Positions 20,927 to 32,849 of a stretch of DNA of 64,000 nt are shown here, in pieces. The DNA lies in NCBI GenBank assembly GCA_001972305.1, contig BDDD01002030.1, positions 186,001 to 250,000 on the forward strand, read 5' to 3'. A model generated the notes under the pieces. The model was not told the DNA's origin. It worked only from the letters and a program-made list of their open reading frames with translations, and did not search any database. Position 1 is the first letter of the stretch, and each line of letters starts with the position of its first letter. This DNA comes from Cephalotus follicularis (taxonomy: Eukaryota > Streptophyta > Magnoliopsida > Oxalidales > Cephalotaceae). The translations under genes were made by a program, and so were the position numbers.

Positions 20927-22124
20927 TTGGTAGGTAGAGGAGGTCCCTGGGATCAGCCTAGAGGTAATGGTGCACAAGCTAAGCATGGATCCTATGAGGT
21001 CTCTGACCAGGCAGAAGAAAAGGAACTTCGCTCCCCAGCGGCAACAGGTAATAGCCGAGGAGGTGAGCAAGCTATTGCAAGCGGGGTTCATCGGGGAAGT
21101 CCACTATTCTGACTGGCTGGCAAACCCGGTCCTAGTCAAGAAAGCAAATGGAAACTGGAGGATGTGTATTGAATTCACAGATCTCAACAAAGCTTGCCCG
21201 AAGGATCACTTCCATCTCCCAAAGATTGATCAATTGGTGGATGCGACCTCAGGGTACAGAATGTTAAGCATCTTGGATGCATACTCGGGGTACAATCAAA
21301 TCCCCATGTATGGGCCCGACTAGAACAAGACAACCTTCATCACTGAGAGAGGCATGTACTACTACAAACTCATGCCCTTTGGCATGAAGAATGCTAGGCC
21401 GACCTACCAACGGTTTGTCAAGAAGATCTTTGAGCCTCATATCGGGAGAAACATGGAGGTTTACATTGATGACAGGCTCATCAAGACGCCAACAAGGAGT
21501 CCCCACATTAAAGTCTTGGAGGAAACTTTTGGTGTGTTAAGAAGATATAAGATAAAGCTCAATCCTTCGAAGTGTACTTTTGGGGTCACCTCTGGCAAGT
21601 TCCTCGGGTTCATGGTCTCAAGCAGAGGAATAGAGGCCAACCCAGAGAAAATTTCAATAGTTCAGAGCATGAGGCCTCCTCAAACCATCAGGGATATACA
21701 GAAGTTGAATGGAAGAATAGCAGCCCTGAGCATGTTTGTCTTAAATTCAGTAGAGAAGTGTCTCCCTTTTTCCAAAGTATTGAGAGATCCTAAGGGATTT
21801 TCTTGGTTGGAACAATTTCAAGCAGCCTTCGACAAGTTGAAGGAATACCTGACTTCCCCTCCTCTAATATCAAAACCTAAGGACGAGGAGGACTTGTATT
21901 TGTACCTTGCGGCAACAACGGGTGCAGTGAGTGCAGTGCTTGTCAGAGAAGAGGAGAAAGTTCAAAGGCCGGTATATTATGTTACCAAAGCCTTGAACGA
22001 TGTTGAGGGGAGGTATCCAGAGGTAGAAATTTTTTGTTATGCTCTGATTATAGCAGCAAGGAAGTTGAGACCATACTTTCAAGCCCATACCATCAAGGTC
22101 CTGTCCGACCAACCACTAAGATAA
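20927..22124 (+). pseudogene. Tat reverse transcriptase and RNase H, two nonsense codons
   Basis: RT blocks in order: C-I-E-F-T-D-L-N-K-A-C-P-K-D, L-D-A-Y-S-G-Y-N-Q-I, a TAG at 21321-21323, then L-M-P-F-G-M-K-N-A and the catalytic V-Y-I-D-D (about 21460-21475). The connection and RNase H (Y-Y-V-T-K-A-L, E-G-R-Y-P-E-V-E) end at a TAA at 22122-22124. The same frame carries on beyond it. The catalytic YIDD pair is intact despite the stops. Confidence 0.82.
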
Positions 22125-22175
22125 GTTCTAGCAAAGCCAGATGTCTCGAGAAGGCTGATCAAGTGGTCAGTTGAG

Positions 22176-22589
22176 TTGGGTGAGTATGACGTGAAGTTTG
22201 AAGCCAGACCAGCAATGAAATCACAGGTGTTGGCTGATTTTGTAGGAGACCATACACTTACGGAGTGTATGGAAGAAAACACCTTTGAAGAAACGAAGGG
22301 GTTATGGAAGTTAACCGTGGATGGCTCATCCTGCGTCTCTAGCAGTGGAGTAGGGTTGGTGTTGACTAGTCCAGACGGGTGGACCTTGGAGTATGCTCTA
22401 AGATTCAGATTCAAAGCCACCAACAATGAAGCCAGGTGGGAAGCTCTGATCGTCGGGCTGACAATTGCAAAGCACTTAGAGGTTCAAAAAATAGAAGCCT
22501 CCAGTGATTCTCAGCTAGTAGTTGGTTTGGTGAGTGGCGAGTATGAGGCCAGAGAAGATTCCATGGCTAAGTACTTGGCACATTTTTAG
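22176..22589 (+). pseudogene. Tat second (archaeal-like) RNase H domain, catalytic Glu lost
   Basis: Starts with the tether L-G-E-Y-D-V-K-F, then W-K-L-T-V-D-G-S-S and G-V-G-L-V-L-T-S-P-D-G, typical of the extra RNase H acquired by Tat-lineage elements. The motif normally N-N-E-A-E-Y-E-A-L reads N-N-E-A-R-W-E-A-L, so the catalytic Glu is Arg. D-S-Q-L-V-V later matches the third acidic position. It stops with a TAG at 22587-22589, after which homology continues towards the integrase. Confidence 0.78.
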
Positions 22590-23096
22590 AGTTTGAAGTC
22601 AGCCTTCCAAGTTCTTAGAGTCTTAAAGGTACCCAGAATAGAAAATGCCCGAGCAGACCAGTTGTCCAATTTAGCAACAGTGGAGGAATTGCGGGAAAAT
22701 AAAACAGTGCTGATGGACTGTCTGGATAGGAGCACCGTCTAGAAAGTAGACGTGATGGACATAGATACACCCTTGGAGCCAAACTAGATGACTCCATTTA
22801 TCAATTTGCTGAGGAATGAAATTTTGCCCAAGGACCCCTATGAAGCAAGAAAACTGGTGTACCGAGCAAACAAATACCAACTCCGAGATGGGGTACTCTA
22901 CAAAAGGTCTTTTCCTTTTCCTTACCTGAGATGTATGACTCCCCTAGAGGTTGATTATGCTCTAAGGGAATCCATGAAGGAGTCTGTGGCAATCACATGG
23001 GGGGTAGAACCTTGCCCCACAAATTATTGAGGCAGGGCTATTTCTGGCCAACCATGCACCAAGATGCCATAGACTTAGTGACGAGGTGTGATAAGT
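22590..23096 (+). pseudogene. Tat integrase, N-terminal zinc-binding part, interrupted by a solo LTR
   Basis: Linker and the H2C2 region of integrase in broken frames. 22788-23030 is open and gives Y-Q-L-R-D-G-V-L-Y-K-R-S. A frame change near 23000 follows, then Y-F-W-P-T-M-H-Q-D-A and T-R-C-D-K, where the solo LTR inserts at 23097. The next residues of the motif are found on the far side, at 25840. Confidence 0.72.
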
Positions 23097-24338
23097 TGTC
23101 ACATCCCGTTCAATGAGAAGGCAACATTAAAGCAGTAAGGCAATTAACACATAATTACAGCTCATGTAAAACCATAAAATTTTAAACTTTTAAGCAGGAT
23201 GTCAGTTGCGTAAGCATAAAAATTTATAAGCTGTAAACTCGTAGCGTGCATCCCATACTACACGCTACCCAAACAAGTCCGTCATTGTTAATCGCCCACA
23301 AACAGAGCGTGATCATAGTACAATATTTAATCCCAGCATTAAACAAACTCATAAGTACAGTACATTAAAATTCCTTTAACAACTCAGTTTATTACAAAAT
23401 AGGAGAATAAGTAAAACTAAGAACAGCATAACAACTTCGTTCTTCGTCCATGCCAGTCCAATCGGTCCACTGCATCAATCTGTAAAGTAGGGGGTTAGCC
23501 TTTGTCCTCACTCGATTAAGTCATAAAAGTATCTTGGGGTCAACATTAGGTGCATGTCATGTAATGTATGCATAAATGATGCAGTGCAGCAAATACCAGT
23601 TATGTATATATATGAGAAATATATATATTTTAGCAATACAGTAAAATATCAGTGGGTACATATATAAGAAAATATATGTATGCAAGGACAGTACAGTAGT
23701 AATCCGGCCAGGATCACGTCCACAGTCACAGTAATGTCCGAAAAGGACCAACGGGCAGTACAGGATATCCACACAGGACCACAACAGTCAGGCAGTATGT
23801 GTAACGCCGTCAACTCCTGGCCCCACGCTACACTCCCACTCCGGTCCCTGCTCCAGGCAACCGAGCGAGGCAACAGTATAGTGAGTCACCCAGCCATACT
23901 CCTGGCCCTTAGGTCAACCCTACCACTAGCCGGCGCTAGCAACATCCGCCATGCAACCAGTGGCTCAAGCACAAACACATAGCAATTCACAGAGCAAACA
24001 GTGAATCCAAGCAGTAACAGTACTGAACAGTAGTGATCATTTAGATCCACAATAGGCAGTCATTTCCAAAATGTTTCCAAAAGTGACAACATTTAAATAT
24101 GCATTTTCAGTAGAAAATACCCTTAAACAGTTTCAGTAGTGGAAATCGCTTTCCAAAGATGTTTGAAAATACGAAAACAATATTCATTTCGTACTGAACA
24201 TAGTAGTTTCAATTTATATATGCATTTCTAAAGTAGCAATACTTAGAAATCATAATCCGATTTCAAACTGTCCAGAACAGGCAGTAAATAATGCATATGC
24301 AATGCATACGAATGCTCTAATGCATCCTAAGCAAAAAC

Positions 24339-24762
24339 GGGATCGTTGAGCATCAAAACCGTAAAAACTGTCCAAATAGGACTTTAAAGCGTCGGCGTTT
24401 ATTCCTTAGGCGTCGATGCTTATGTGTCTTAAGCATCGTCGTTTAGTCCCTTAGCGTCAGCACTTTCAGTGTCTGGGCGTCGATATCTACTCCTTCAAAC
24501 GTCGACGTTTAAACGCATATAAAACGCAGTTCACAGTGTTAAGCGTCGACGGGATCGTTGAGCATCAAAACCGTAAAAACTGTCCAAACAGGACTTTCAA
24601 GCGTCGGCGTTTATTCCTTAGGCGTCGACGCTTATGTGTCTTAAGCATCGTCGTTTAGTCCCTTAGCGTCAGCTCTTTCAGTGTCTGGGCGTCGATATCT
24701 ACTCCTTCAAACATTGACGTTTAAACGCATATAAAACGCAGTTCACAGTGTTAAGCGTCGAC
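24339..24762. repeat. 212-bp direct tandem duplication within the solo LTR
   Basis: The block starting GGGATCGTTGAGCATC at 24339 is repeated from 24551 with few differences. Each unit holds five to seven TCGA-type palindromes. The junction falls inside a palindrome (GTCGACGGGATCG), suggesting that the palindromes mediated the duplication. Confidence 0.88.
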
Positions 24763-24795
24763 GGTCATTACTTAGGCGTCGATGGTTTCAAACAG
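24388..24795. repeat. GCGTCGACGC-type palindrome cluster in the solo LTR
   Basis: Units such as GCGTCGGCGTTT, GCGTCGATGCTT, CGTCGACGTTTAAACG and GCGTCGACGG. A second small cluster is at 25548-25660 (GTGTCGACGTT, GCGTCGACGC, GCGTCAACGC). The core differs from the CAGTCGACTG type by its flanks, but the TCGA centre is the same. Confidence 0.8.
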
Positions 24796-25839
24796 GGGTC
24801 GTCTTCTACCTCACGTCATGGCTAAACAGTGACATTTCCATGCATATATCATGCATTCCAACAGGTATAAAGCACAGAAAATGGCCATGCAATATCATGT
24901 GACACACCCAGTACAAGGTAGCATCATTTCAATGACTAAAAACGGATCTTCAAGCTATGACATTCATGCATGAACATCACTAGACAAACACTACGTATTG
25001 AACACAAAATACAATTATGGCTTCCCCTACCTCTGGCCTCAAGTTAGAAGCCGAAGGTCCACCTCTTTTAGTATCCCACAGGTCACTTTGAACTCACAGG
25101 CACTGCTCAAAACTCCCTGGTTTGTTCCAACAGTTGGTGTGCAAGCTCCAAGCTTCCCTTGCTCAACAATGGTGGTTGTGTTCCCTCTCTCAAGATCTCT
25201 TGTTCTCTCTCAAGTCTCTGGTTCTTTATCAGTAACCACAGAAGGCAAACGGAGTGAGGGTCAACTTTTATGTCACTCCCGTTTGTTTTCTTCTGCCCAA
25301 ACAACCAGCCCAAGTCCCCCTCTCTTTCTTGCAAGCCTAGTGCATAGGTGTTGCTCTCTCCCTCTATACAGGCCATGCAGACAGAGATTCTTTCTCTGCC
25401 CCATGCCTTGTTGTTGCAGGTATGTCTAGAAACAAAGGCATGCATTGCCACATTTTTAAATTCATGTTAAGATGCTTAATAAGTGGCGAGAAAACACCTC
25501 CCTGCAACACGTCCAACTACTGTTATGAGTATGCAAAACACGCCTCAAAGTGTCGACGTTCACATGCAGGCGTTGACGCTTAAGTGTTAAGTTTAAACGC
25601 GCGTTTCAACGGCTTAAGCGTCGACGCTATAAGTCTAGGCGTCAACGCTTTAACCCCAAAACCGTGTCGTTTCACTAAATTACACTTTTAACATTCTTCT
25701 AACAATTGGACTCCAATTCTACACCATCAGAGTTTGGGAAAACATCATCAAATTCGGAAAATCCATCTTTTTATTAATTCCACAATTAAAGTACATTTAC
25801 ATTGTGAAATTACAACACATGAAAATTATGGGCGTTACA

Positions 25840-25899
25840 TAAGTATCAGAGGAACGCAAACATTAGCAGAAGACCTTCACAGCCTCTGACGTCTATCAC
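25840..25899 (+). pseudogene. 60-bp Tat integrase remnant between two solo LTRs
   Basis: Reads in frame with the parts on both sides: K-Y-Q-R-N-A-N-I-S-R-R-P-S-Q-P-L, with Tyr at the second zinc-binding Cys position after C-D-K. It proves that both flanking LTRs entered the same integrase gene. It ends in the ATCAC duplicated by the next insertion. Confidence 0.85.
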
Positions 25900-26633
25900 T
25901 ATAAGGCCCCAAATTTTATAAATAATTATTTTAATATTGGCACAGTGTATGGCCGTATTGAGTCGATGGAGCTCGAACTAATAAAAGGCATCGCGTATTG
26001 GAGCCGCAAATCATAAGGCCCAAAATGATTAATAAATCCCATTTTTAATGCGCGACAATAAGTCTCTATGTTCATATTTTTATTGCGATTATTTTGGTAC
26101 CTGTTCGGATAATTAATATCGTAAATTTTGGATTAAATGGGACCCAAGCCTTAGTATTTTGGCCAGTAAATACTGAGAAGGAAGCAAAAAAAAAAAAAAA
26201 AGAATAGCGCATGGCGCCTGGGGCCAGGCGCTTCACAAATAGAAAGAGGGGGGGAGAGAGGGAGACAGTGGGAGAGAGACATCGGGAGAGAACGGGAGAG
26301 AGATGGCGCAGGAGAAGAAATGGCATCGGGCGAAGCTTGACGGCCAGAAGCGTGCTGCGACCCACGCTAACCCCTTTCCTCTTGTCTTTTCCTTCTTCTC
26401 TCTTCTCCCCGATGCCGTCACTGTCGCGTGTTACCAAGCATTCCACCACCGGTTAGCATCTCGGGAAGGTCCGATCTTCACCTAAGAGGTCGGCTACACC
26501 TATTTCAGCGATTGGTTTGGCGCCATTTGGCCGGAAACGGCCGGATTCGAACTGATGAGTTGACTCAGTGGAGCCAACTCGCTGCCGCCTTTGACCGCGC
26601 TTTTGGCACCGAGTCTCGGCGAGTTAAGGGCAT

Positions 26634-26767
26634 NNNNNNNNNNNNNNNNNNNNNNNNNNNNNNNNNNNNNNNNNNNNNNNNNNNNNNNNNNNNNNNNNNN
26701 NNNNNNNNNNNNNNNNNNNNNNNNNNNNNNNNNNNNNNNNNNNNNNNNNNNNNNNNNNNNNNNNNNN
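26634..26767. other. Assembly gap of 134 Ns
   Basis: Lies inside the LTR. In the paralogous LTR the same interval runs from about 41516 to about 42150, around 630 bases, and ends in a (TA)n run, so the true gap is probably longer than shown. Confidence 0.95.
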
Positions 26768-26949
26768 GATGGATATGCATATTGCATATGACATATGATA
26801 TAAGGGCTCGATATTGAATTAAAGGGAGATGAGTTCTTGCCTTGTCTTAATTCACGGGCTATGGGATGAATTTTAAAAGGCTTTGAACTGTTTGGACATA
26901 GTTCCAATGATTTACGAACACTTTTGCAAACTGTATTTTCTATCAAAAC

Positions 26950-27185
26950 CATCGACACTTTATGCTTTCAAAACCAAACTCATCGACGCTTTCATATCTT
27001 CGACTGAGTAGTCGATGTTTTATACTTATGCTTTCTAAACCGTCGACGCTTTTATGTGTTAAACTTACTGTCGACGCTTTTATGAGTTAAACCAAACAGT
27101 CGACGCCTTATGCTTTAAAACAAACCGTTGACGCTTTATACTTGTGCCTTTTAAAACTGTTGACGCCCGAGGCTAAGCATCGACG
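26950..27185. repeat. GTCGACGCTT-type palindrome cluster in the second solo LTR
   Basis: About ten units (CATCGACACTTTATGC, CATCGACGCTTT, CGTCGACGCTTTTATG, CAGTCGACGCC, GCATCGACGCTTAG) separated by AT-rich spacers of the kind TTATGCTTTAAAAC. The paralogue at 42334-42546 carries a shorter version with two units fewer. Confidence 0.8.
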
Positions 27186-27849
27186 CTTAGTGCCCTATTC
27201 AGCCGAAACACATCGTTTTACATGGTTTTCCATCCAAAATGGTTTTATCTTCAACCGGATTCCATAGATAGCCTCCCTAAGGCTTTGTAACCTATGGAAA
27301 TCCTTATGTATCACTTTTGATTTCTAAATCGACGTTAAAGTGAAGTTTTAAGGAAAGTACTCAATAAAAGAGTTTTACGCACATGGTTTCTAAATGGTTT
27401 TCAAAATGGTCAGGATAGTTCCATTGGGATATCGAGACGCAGATATCTTATTTGGACTTCCTCTCCATTATTTTATGGATTTTAGAATGGTCAGGTGCTT
27501 CCATTGGGACATCTGGACGCGGATACTCCCATTTGGACTTCCTTTCCATTCATTATAACTTCGATACGGACCAACCAAATGATATATGAAAAATTGATTG
27601 CAAAATGGATTATGGACACAAAAATGGCCATTGAATATGAAACAAAATGACTCATGATTATAGAAATGATATTACATGTTTTGACGAATGTGGATCCCAT
27701 GAGATCCTTTACAAAATGGTCCCTATTATATTAAAGCATACTTGATTTTGGGTTACAACTATGGGATGGATTATTGATTGTGTTGTATGAGACTATCGAG
27801 ATAACCCATTCATGACTTCATTTCCGTCGTGAACGTCATGAGTTTTAGA

Positions 27850-28085
27850 CCACAGTTACCCCACATTGTGATTGCGGACCATACAAAACAGCTTACATCA
27901 CATTGTGGTTAATCATTCTGTACCGTGCTTACCTCACATTGTGATTGCGGACCATATAAAAGAGTTTACCTCACTTTGTGATTGCGGACCATATAAAAGA
28001 GTTTACCACACTTTGTGATTGCGGACCATTATGTACAGATCTTATCTCATAGCGTGGTGCGGACCATACAAAATAGCTTACCCCA
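27850..28085. repeat. Minisatellite with GATTGCGGACCAT units
   Basis: Five to six imperfect copies of a 35-60 bp unit (TTACCTCACATTGTGATT, then GCGGACCATACAAAAGAG). The paralogous LTR has its own, differently arranged array at 43200-43480. Confidence 0.8.
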
Positions 28086-29294
28086 CGTTTTGAAACAACC
28101 GATATGAATTATGATATAACTCAGTGGTCAGTGTTATCTCATTCCTCACACCTCCACGACACCAAAAGTGCGTCGAGGGTGGGATGGACCCTATGGACTG
28201 GTTATCCCTATGATTGATATTGATTGTATATGGATTGTCTGCAGGCCTATGGCCTTTTATGTTATTAGGACCAGCCAACTATACCACTGCTTAGGGACAG
28301 TTGGTATATTGACGTCGTCCACAATTGTCATTTGTTCACACGACATACCATGCATATATATATTATACTGTTGCACGCATATCACAATTATGCTGATGCA
28401 CTACATGACATACATTGATATACTGTTGCACACATACACCATTATACTGTTGCATGCATAGCATAGTATACCTACCCGACATTATGTCGCTGAACCATTT
28501 CCCCTGTGTACGGAATGGGTTAGGCTCAAGCACAGGTGATGGATGGCAACAAGGTAAGCTGAGAAGGACAAGTTTTCTACAATAGATTTTGTTAGCCAAT
28601 TGTATATGGAGTTGCTTGTGTATGGATTTACTTATATGAATTGTATTAAATGAGATAGGCTGAGACGGACGGATTCTTTATAGCATATTTTGATTTGCCC
28701 TGTTGTACATGGTGGTAAAGGATATGAGTTTGTTTATATGAGTTGTAAAAAGGGCCTCGAGTTATAAATGAACTGTACTGATATGTTAGACTTGTTATGT
28801 ATAAGAGACAGATCTAAAGATATATTAGAGATGTTTTATTTCAGCTATCGACCTGCCGACATGTGGCAGTGCTTATGATATGTGTATTGATGTATTAGAC
28901 AGGGACAAGGCCATCATTTGAGGCATTAGAATGATATGATACTAGTTTAGTTGTGATTGTTGAGGGCTGAGCCCGTGTATATATATAAACTGCTGATTCC
29001 TCCTTCGGGAGTGTTGATATATAAATTGAGTTTTTCTTTACAGGGAGTTTAGCTCTAAAAACGAATACTTCATGCCGAAATTTTGGGAGATTTTAAGAGT
29101 TAGTTTTTATTTTGATTTGATTATTCCGCTGATGTTATATAATGGTTCTTCCGCCTATATGACTTGGATCTAAAGTTTTAAATTTATAGCACTTTTTGGA
29201 GTATGAATTGTATGATATAAATGGATTGAAGGAAATGAATATCACGCGTCGGATCGTGGGGGTTTACCCTTGCGGTTCGGGGAGCGACAATCAC

Positions 29295-30161
29295 GGCCCC
29301 TTGGCCCTTTGCACAGTGGGAGATGGACTTCGTCAGACCATTACCAGTGGCAACATGGTAGAGGAAATTTCTCATTGTGACAGTGGACTACTTCACCAAA
29401 TGGGTAGAGGCAGAACCTCTAGCCACAATGACTAAGAAAAACACGGAGAGCTTTGTATGGAAATCAATCATCTGCAGATTTGGGGTACTGAGGGTAATAG
29501 TCTCAGATAATGGGAAGTAGTTTGATTGTCAAACTTTCTGAGATTTTTGTAAAGAATGGAGAATAGAGCATAGATTGGCTTCAGTAGCCTATCCCCAGAG
29601 TAATGGTCAAGCCGAAGTGATCAACATAGAAATCATCTCGGGCTTGAAGAAGCGCCTTGAGGACAGCAAGGGAAGATGGATAGAGGAGCTACCAAGTGTA
29701 CTATGGGTTATAGAACAACTCCTCCAACCACAACTGGTGAGTCCTCATACAGCCTTTGTTTTGGGGCTGAAGCCATGATACCAGCGGATATTGGTATACA
29801 GTCACCAAGGGTTGTGCATTTCAGTGAAGAGAACAATGAGGAAGGATTGAGAAACCTCCTTTATCTAGTGGAAGAGCTCAGAGATAAGGCGGCCATCAAA
29901 GTTGCAACCTACCAACAAAGGGTGAGCCGTTATTATAACAAAAGGGTAAACTCCCGACCACTAAGAGAAGGAGATCTAGTCCTCTGCAACTCGGCCATTG
30001 CAGATCCAACCAGTACCAGAGGAAAGCTGGCCCCTAATTGGGAAGGACCATACAAGGTGAAGAGAGTTCTCTGCCCAGGAACATTCAAACTTGAAACTCT
30101 AGGGGGTAGGGAAATTCCTAGAGCTTGGAATGCTGAGCATCTGAGGAAGTATTACCAATGA
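29295..30161 (+). pseudogene. Tat integrase core and C-terminus
   Basis: Resumes directly after ATCAC: W-P-F-A-Q-W-E-M-D-F, then D-Y-F-T-K-W-V-E-A-E-P, S-D-N-G-K with a TAG in place of Gln, and N-G-Q-A-E-V holding the catalytic Glu. A frame change follows near 29710. The open part to 30161 gives R-D-K-A-A-I-K-V-A-T-Y-Q-Q and the C-terminal G-P-Y-K-V and W-N-A-E-H-L-R-K-Y-Y-Q before a TGA. The acidic triad is recognisable, but frames are broken at three or more places. Confidence 0.82.
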
Positions 30162-30998
30162 CTATTGCAAGTTGTACATACATTGAAAGACATAAATAAA
30201 GTTCAAATTTTGATTCAAATATGTGTGCAAGTCCATAGTTCCAAGTTTTCAAGGGATCGGAGGCCCAATCTTTATGTCCTTAAACCTCTGAACAGCCGCC
30301 GATCAACTCCCCCAACTAAGAAGCTTTAATATAAGCATGTCCGACCATGCTCCCAAAGAAGTAATCCAAACAGACCAAGGTCTCAATTCAACATAGTCTC
30401 CTCCCGAGGAGCACCAAAGACTCCTCCCGAGGAGCACCTAAGACTACACATACAAAAGACTCCCAAGGGAGCAGACACTGGTCGGCATTCCTTTGCCCGA
30501 CCAAACCAATATCGTGTCTTGAGAGGTGAATCCATAAGAACTCTCAATGATCAAGTTCGTTGGACTGACACCTTGAAATAAGTGTCCCTAAGAGGACTAC
30601 AAGCTTATGCGACCTAGTCTAGAATATAATGGACTAGACGAGATCCTGCTCAGCAAACCCGTAAGAACCTGTCTGAGCAGACCTAAGACTTGGTCTGCGA
30701 ACACGCAAGAACTCGCAAAGATAAAGTACTATTGTCTAAGCGCCTTTGAAATAAGGTGTCCTAAGAGGACTACGAAACTTGGGTAATTAGGCCTGAGAAT
30801 TGTAAGGCCACAATATAAAGTCTATAAGTTAGACTAAGTTAAAGTCCCTAAGGGGAACAATAATGCTCAATTGAAGTTTAGGTTCTGTTACTTACGTTCA
30901 ATCATCCTAAGGAAGTTGTGAGTATTATTTAGAGCCTGAGCATTCAAAGCAAAAAATAAAGCTTACAAAAGAGACCCGGGGTACAAAAATATATAGTT
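30162..30998 (+). other. Spacer between Tat integrase and antisense ORF, with short internal duplications
   Basis: No coding sequence. Short repeated blocks such as CTCCTCCCGAGGAGCACC (twice near 30409 and 30431), CCGACCATGC/CCGACCAAAC and CCTAAGAGGACTAC (near 30588 and 30760). Repeats in this region are common in Tat elements. Confidence 0.5.
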
Positions 30999-32849
30999 TC
31001 ATTGATCAAGAGAAGTTACATTGCTAAAGAATATTACAAAGAAAAAATTACAAGGCAAAGAAAAAGAAAAATCTACTCTAGTTTTCATCCCCCGAAGGGA
31101 TGTCATATACGATAGGAGGAGGTGGTGGAGGATCCTCGGCTGTTGGTTCAAAGGAGGCAATGGAGGATCCTCGGCTCTTTGTTCAGTAAGAAGAGGTGGA
31201 GAATCCTCAGCCACAGGCTCAGGAGCAAAATCCTTGGCGACGAGAAGATAAAGAGGCTCTGCGTCCAAGGGCTTGAGGTTGTCCTCCTCGGTAGGTGCAA
31301 TGAATGGAACCATATCATGACCATCAGGCGACCACTCAGGTTCCTGAGCATAACTTTTCTCCTCATCGTAGGCCCAAAGAGCCTCTTCCTCGGCTTCATC
31401 AACGCCATCAGGGAAGAAGTCATACTCAACCACCGAGGGACCGCAGCTAATGGAGTCGAAGGGGAGCTCCGGGAGGCACTCGACCATGTTCCGGAAGGCA
31501 TAAAACCCCCGGCGAAAGTGGGCTGAGGACTTCTTAAAGACCTCCCTGTTGAAATCTTTGAAGGCTTTATAGTTATCCATGGCCTGGTCCAGAGTCTCCT
31601 GGAATTCCAAGGATGCCTTGAAGTCCAGTATATCTCTCTCCACAATAGCCTTGGTCCGAGCATCCTTGAGCTAGTGAAACTTGGTAAGTTTTTCACCATA
31701 AACACTCAACTTGTCTTCAAGCTCGACGTTGTGGTGCATTGTAGCTATTTTTGTCCTCCTCTCCCTTGCCGCCTCCTCAAGAGCCTGATTCTTCTCGAAA
31801 TTAATAGTCTCTTGGGCCCCAAGCACTTCCTCTAATTGAGCACGGGCTATGTCAAGCTCGACATTCTCAGCCTCCAGCTGCTCATTCAAGCCGCTGTCCT
31901 CCTCGGACCTCTCCATCAGAAGGTGGGCATCGACCATGGCCTGAAAATGAAACAAAAAGTTTAAAAATAAGCAAGAAGTTTTTTCAAAGGAGAAAGTTGG
32001 GAAGAGCTTACTGACCCTGAAGAAATTCTAGAAGAGATTAGTCTAGGTTTGGCTAATGGTCCATTTCTCCCTTACCATTAGCTCATGGGGAAAAATACCC
32101 GCCTTCCCAAGTTCAACGGCGACTCCGGGCATCGTCAGGAAAACGCCAGACCTGCCGAGTGCTTTGAGGATCTCCCTCACTTGCCCGAACTCCTCAGAGG
32201 GACATGGGAGGTTGGGATCATAGGAGTGTACCTTGGTAGCTTCATTCCGAGATGCGTCTCCCTCCTTTGTCCTCTGCCTTCTTGAAAGACAGGCAAGTTC
32301 AACATCGGCAAGCCTCTTTCAGTGTGCGATCTTGGCCTAGAATCCATGGCCTCCTTACTCCTAGCCATCTCGGAAACCTCAACGTTGGTATCCTCGTCCT
32401 CTTGACTTTCAACCTCTTCAACCTAGGCTCTATTTCTAGCCTCCTCGGACACAGCCCGAGCTAGCTCCTCTGCCTTGGCCCTAGTAGCAGCTTGTTTGTC
32501 TACCCTATTCTTTGCTGTAGCTTTAGTTTTTTCCAAGGCCTTTGTCTTCCTAAGGGCCTGCTGCCTTTGCTCTTCGGGATCAGCAGCTCGGACATGGTCA
32601 TGACCAGCCCTTATGAGGTCCACGGTTGAATCCCGAGATGCCATCACTTCAAGGAATCACAAGAGAATGGTCAGAAATACATCAAAAGCAAAGAACAAAG
32701 GAAAGTTAAAAACAACAATCCAAGGGAAAGCATTATACGACTCTCTCCTTGGATAGTGTCCGAGGATGCAGGATCGTCCTGGGTATCTTGGCCCCTCCCT
32801 CTCTCCATCCCCAAGGGGATCTCCACATTTATTTCCAGGCTACCGCTAC
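30999..32849 (-). pseudogene. Antisense extra ORF of the Tat element, C-terminal part
   Basis: On the minus strand, opposite to gag-pol, several open blocks in order: 32849-32671 (S-G-S-L-E-I-N-V-E-I-P), 32647-32423 (Ala/Lys-rich coiled coil, K-A-L-E-K-T-K-A-T-A-K), 31955-31671 (coiled coil, L-E-A-E-N-V-E-L-D-I-A-R-A-Q) and 31643-30999 (acidic C-terminus). It continues the ORF at 56183-57001, from which it was separated by the chromovirus. Antisense ORFs encoding a putative gypsy-type transposon domain are known in Tat elements; their role is unknown. The gaps between blocks could be introns or decay. Confidence 0.65.

Larger units (their letters stand above)
23097..25839 (-). mobile_element. 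Solo LTR (2743 bp) inserted in the Tat integrase, TSD TAAGT
   Basis: Plus-strand ends are TGTCACATCCCG and GGGCGTTACA, flanked by TAAGT at 23092-23096 and 25840-25844. On the minus strand it reads TGTAACGCCC...GGGATGTGACA, the usual look of a chromovirus LTR, so I infer minus orientation. It has no internal region. It contains GCGTCGACGC-type palindromes, a 212-bp tandem duplication, and short open frames without recognisable domains. The integrase reading frame resumes precisely after the duplication. Confidence 0.9.
25900..29289 (+). mobile_element. Solo LTR (about 3.4 kb plus gap) of a second chromovirus-type family, TSD ATCAC
   Basis: Begins TATAAGGCCCC (TG mutated to TA; the other copy at 40780 starts TGTAAGGCCCC) and ends GGGGAGCGACA. 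It is flanked by ATCAC at 25895-25899 and 29290-29294. Long homology with 40780-44570. It contains a gap of Ns, GCGTCGACGC-type palindromes and a GGACCAT minisatellite. Orientation is inferred from the TGTAAGGCCCC start and is less certain than the ends. Confidence 0.88.

Noticed and set aside
23680-23982. 100-codon plus-strand ORF inside a solo LTR
   Set aside because: No domain, and it lies within an LTR whose ends and target duplication are clear.
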